Below are positions 4,892 to 5,379 of a DNA stretch of 5,379 nt, piece after piece. The notes below the pieces were generated by a model. That model was not told the origin of the DNA and did no database searches. It saw only the letters and a program-made list of their open reading frames with translations. The first letter of the stretch is position 1; the number at the start of each line of letters is the position of its first letter. A program made the position numbers and the translations under genes. Source of the DNA: Cloacimonetes bacterium TCS62 (lineage in GTDB: Bacteria; Cloacimonadota; Cloacimonadia; Cloacimonadales; TCS61); the NCBI GenBank assembly GCA_001577185.1, contig LSCM01000100.1, forward strand, positions 1-5,379, in the 5' to 3' direction.

Positions 4892-5379
4892 CGCCGTAAT
4901 AGTAGTAATAATAATAATTGTATTCATAGCTACTGTAGTAACTATGAGGTCTTATGCCATTGATCACAGCTCCGTCAATTTTTACGTCAATATTCTCTAG
5001 TAGTTCTTTTGTTCGTTGTATTACTTTTTTATCTGCTTGTGAAACTCTTACTGCAAGTGTTAAAATATCAACTTTTTTTGCAAGTACCATTGAGTCTGTT
5101 ACTGCGATTACAGGTGGTGAATCTATCATAACATAGTCATAGCTTTCTTTTAATTTTGCAATAGCTTTTGTCATATTACTGGAAGCTAGTAATTCAGAAG
5201 GATTTGGAGGTATAATACCGCTAGTTATAATGTCTAGATTCTTAATTTTACTTTTTTTGATGTAATCAGATAGTTCGTTTTTTTGTTCCGATATATATTC
5301 ACTAATACCATGTTTCTTGTCAAGATTAAATAGCTTATGCTGCACTGGCCGTCTCAGGTCAAGATCGACTAAGACTACC
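4833..5379 (-). CDS. Bacterial tyrosine kinase (BY-kinase, CpsD/Wzc-type), C-terminal part
   Basis: BY-kinases autophosphorylate on a C-terminal tyrosine cluster and control export or polymerisation of surface polysaccharides, working with a Wzz-like membrane activator that may be fused or separate. The frame is open to the window edge, so the N-terminus and Walker A loop are missing; 181 residues are visible. A GTG at 5345 is internal, because the codons before it encode VVLVDLDLRRP, the Walker A' motif of this family. Other marks are HKLFNLDKKHGISEYI, SGIIPPNPSELLAS (53-66), the Walker B YDYVMIDSPP (80-89) and VINGIRP. The C-terminus has 11 tyrosines within 15 residues (147-161), seven of them consecutive, followed by a charged tail. 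The end overlaps ispE by 59 bases in a different frame. No other polysaccharide gene is in view. Confidence 0.9.
   Translation of the reverse strand, partial: VVLVDLDLRRPVQHKLFNLDKKHGISEYISEQKNELSDYIKKSKIKNLDIITSGIIPPNPSELLASSNMTKAIAKLKESYDYVMIDSPPVIAVTDSMVLAKKVDILTLAVRVSQADKKVIQRTKELLENIDVKIDGAVINGIRPHSYYSSYEYNYYYYYYYGDEEHKKTKPSILRKNKSIS
4896..4940 (-). repeat. Tyrosine-codon tract (TAT/TAC) at the kinase 3' end
   Basis: The tract encodes 15 residues with 11 tyrosines, including seven consecutive TAT/TAC codons at 4896-4916. It is the autophosphorylation cluster of the BY-kinase and ends 4 bases before the ispE ATG. The DNA is an imperfect trinucleotide repeat. Confidence 0.85.

Noticed and set aside
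4892..4927. N-terminal extension of ispE starting at the ATG at 4927
   Set aside because: Its residues (Ile/Thr-rich) are just the kinase tyrosine-codon tract in another frame, and the IspE family starts close to the SYAKINL motif.
1..5379. CRISPR array, insertion sequence, tRNA/rRNA gene, prophage or defence module
   Set aside because: Coding sequence fills nearly the whole window, and I found no direct-repeat arrays, transposase, tRNA-like folds or accessory genes.

Overview
The window is a stretch of densely packed core bacterial genes. Every gene reads on the minus strand, so transcription runs from position 5379 down to position 1. The DNA is strongly AT-rich, Lys/Asn/Ile codons dominate, and UAA is the commonest stop. 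Gene content and order are typical of Bacteria. The conserved string ispE - spoVG - prs - rplY(ctc) - pth matches the Bacillus subtilis cluster ispE..spoVG-glmU-prs-ctc-pth with some members missing, and rpsF - ssb - rpsR is the classic S6-SSB-S18 operon. Nothing here fixes the phylum. A low-GC, deep-branching lineage (for example FCB-type candidate phyla, or another AT-rich anaerobe) is a guess from composition and order only.

Layout in transcription order: (1) 5379-4833, the C-terminal part of a tyrosine-rich bacterial tyrosine kinase (CpsD/Wzc-like), cut off at its 5' end by the window edge. (2) 4891-4028, ispE (isoprenoid synthesis), which starts inside the kinase gene. (3) 4047-3715, spoVG, overlapping the end of ispE. 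(4) 3686-2739, prs (PRPP synthase). (5) 2701-1958, rplY, a CTC-type bL25 with a long glutamate-rich tail. (6) 1955-1392, pth. (7) A 59-base leader carrying inverted repeats and a strong Shine-Dalgarno site. (8) 1332-1039 rpsF, 1036-599 ssb and 577-266 rpsR. (9) 262-1, the start of a multi-pass membrane protein cut off by the other window edge. No gap between genes exceeds 59 bases, and no rho-independent terminator is visible.

The genes serve translation (bS6, bS18, bL25, Pth), replication and repair (SSB), nucleotide precursor supply (Prs), isoprenoid precursor supply (IspE), a nucleic-acid-binding regulator (SpoVG) and, at the upstream end, surface-polysaccharide control (BY-kinase). Overlaps and 2-3 base gaps suggest one long co-transcribed unit with translational coupling. 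Three starts needed correction from the longest open frame: ispE, rplY and rpsR.

I see no new defence, mobile or other accessory system. The points most worth a second look are the heptatyrosine tract that abuts the overlapping ispE start, the acidic tail of bL25, the lysine-rich extension of bS18, the tandem inverted repeats ahead of rpsF, and substitutions in the ATP-binding loop of Prs.
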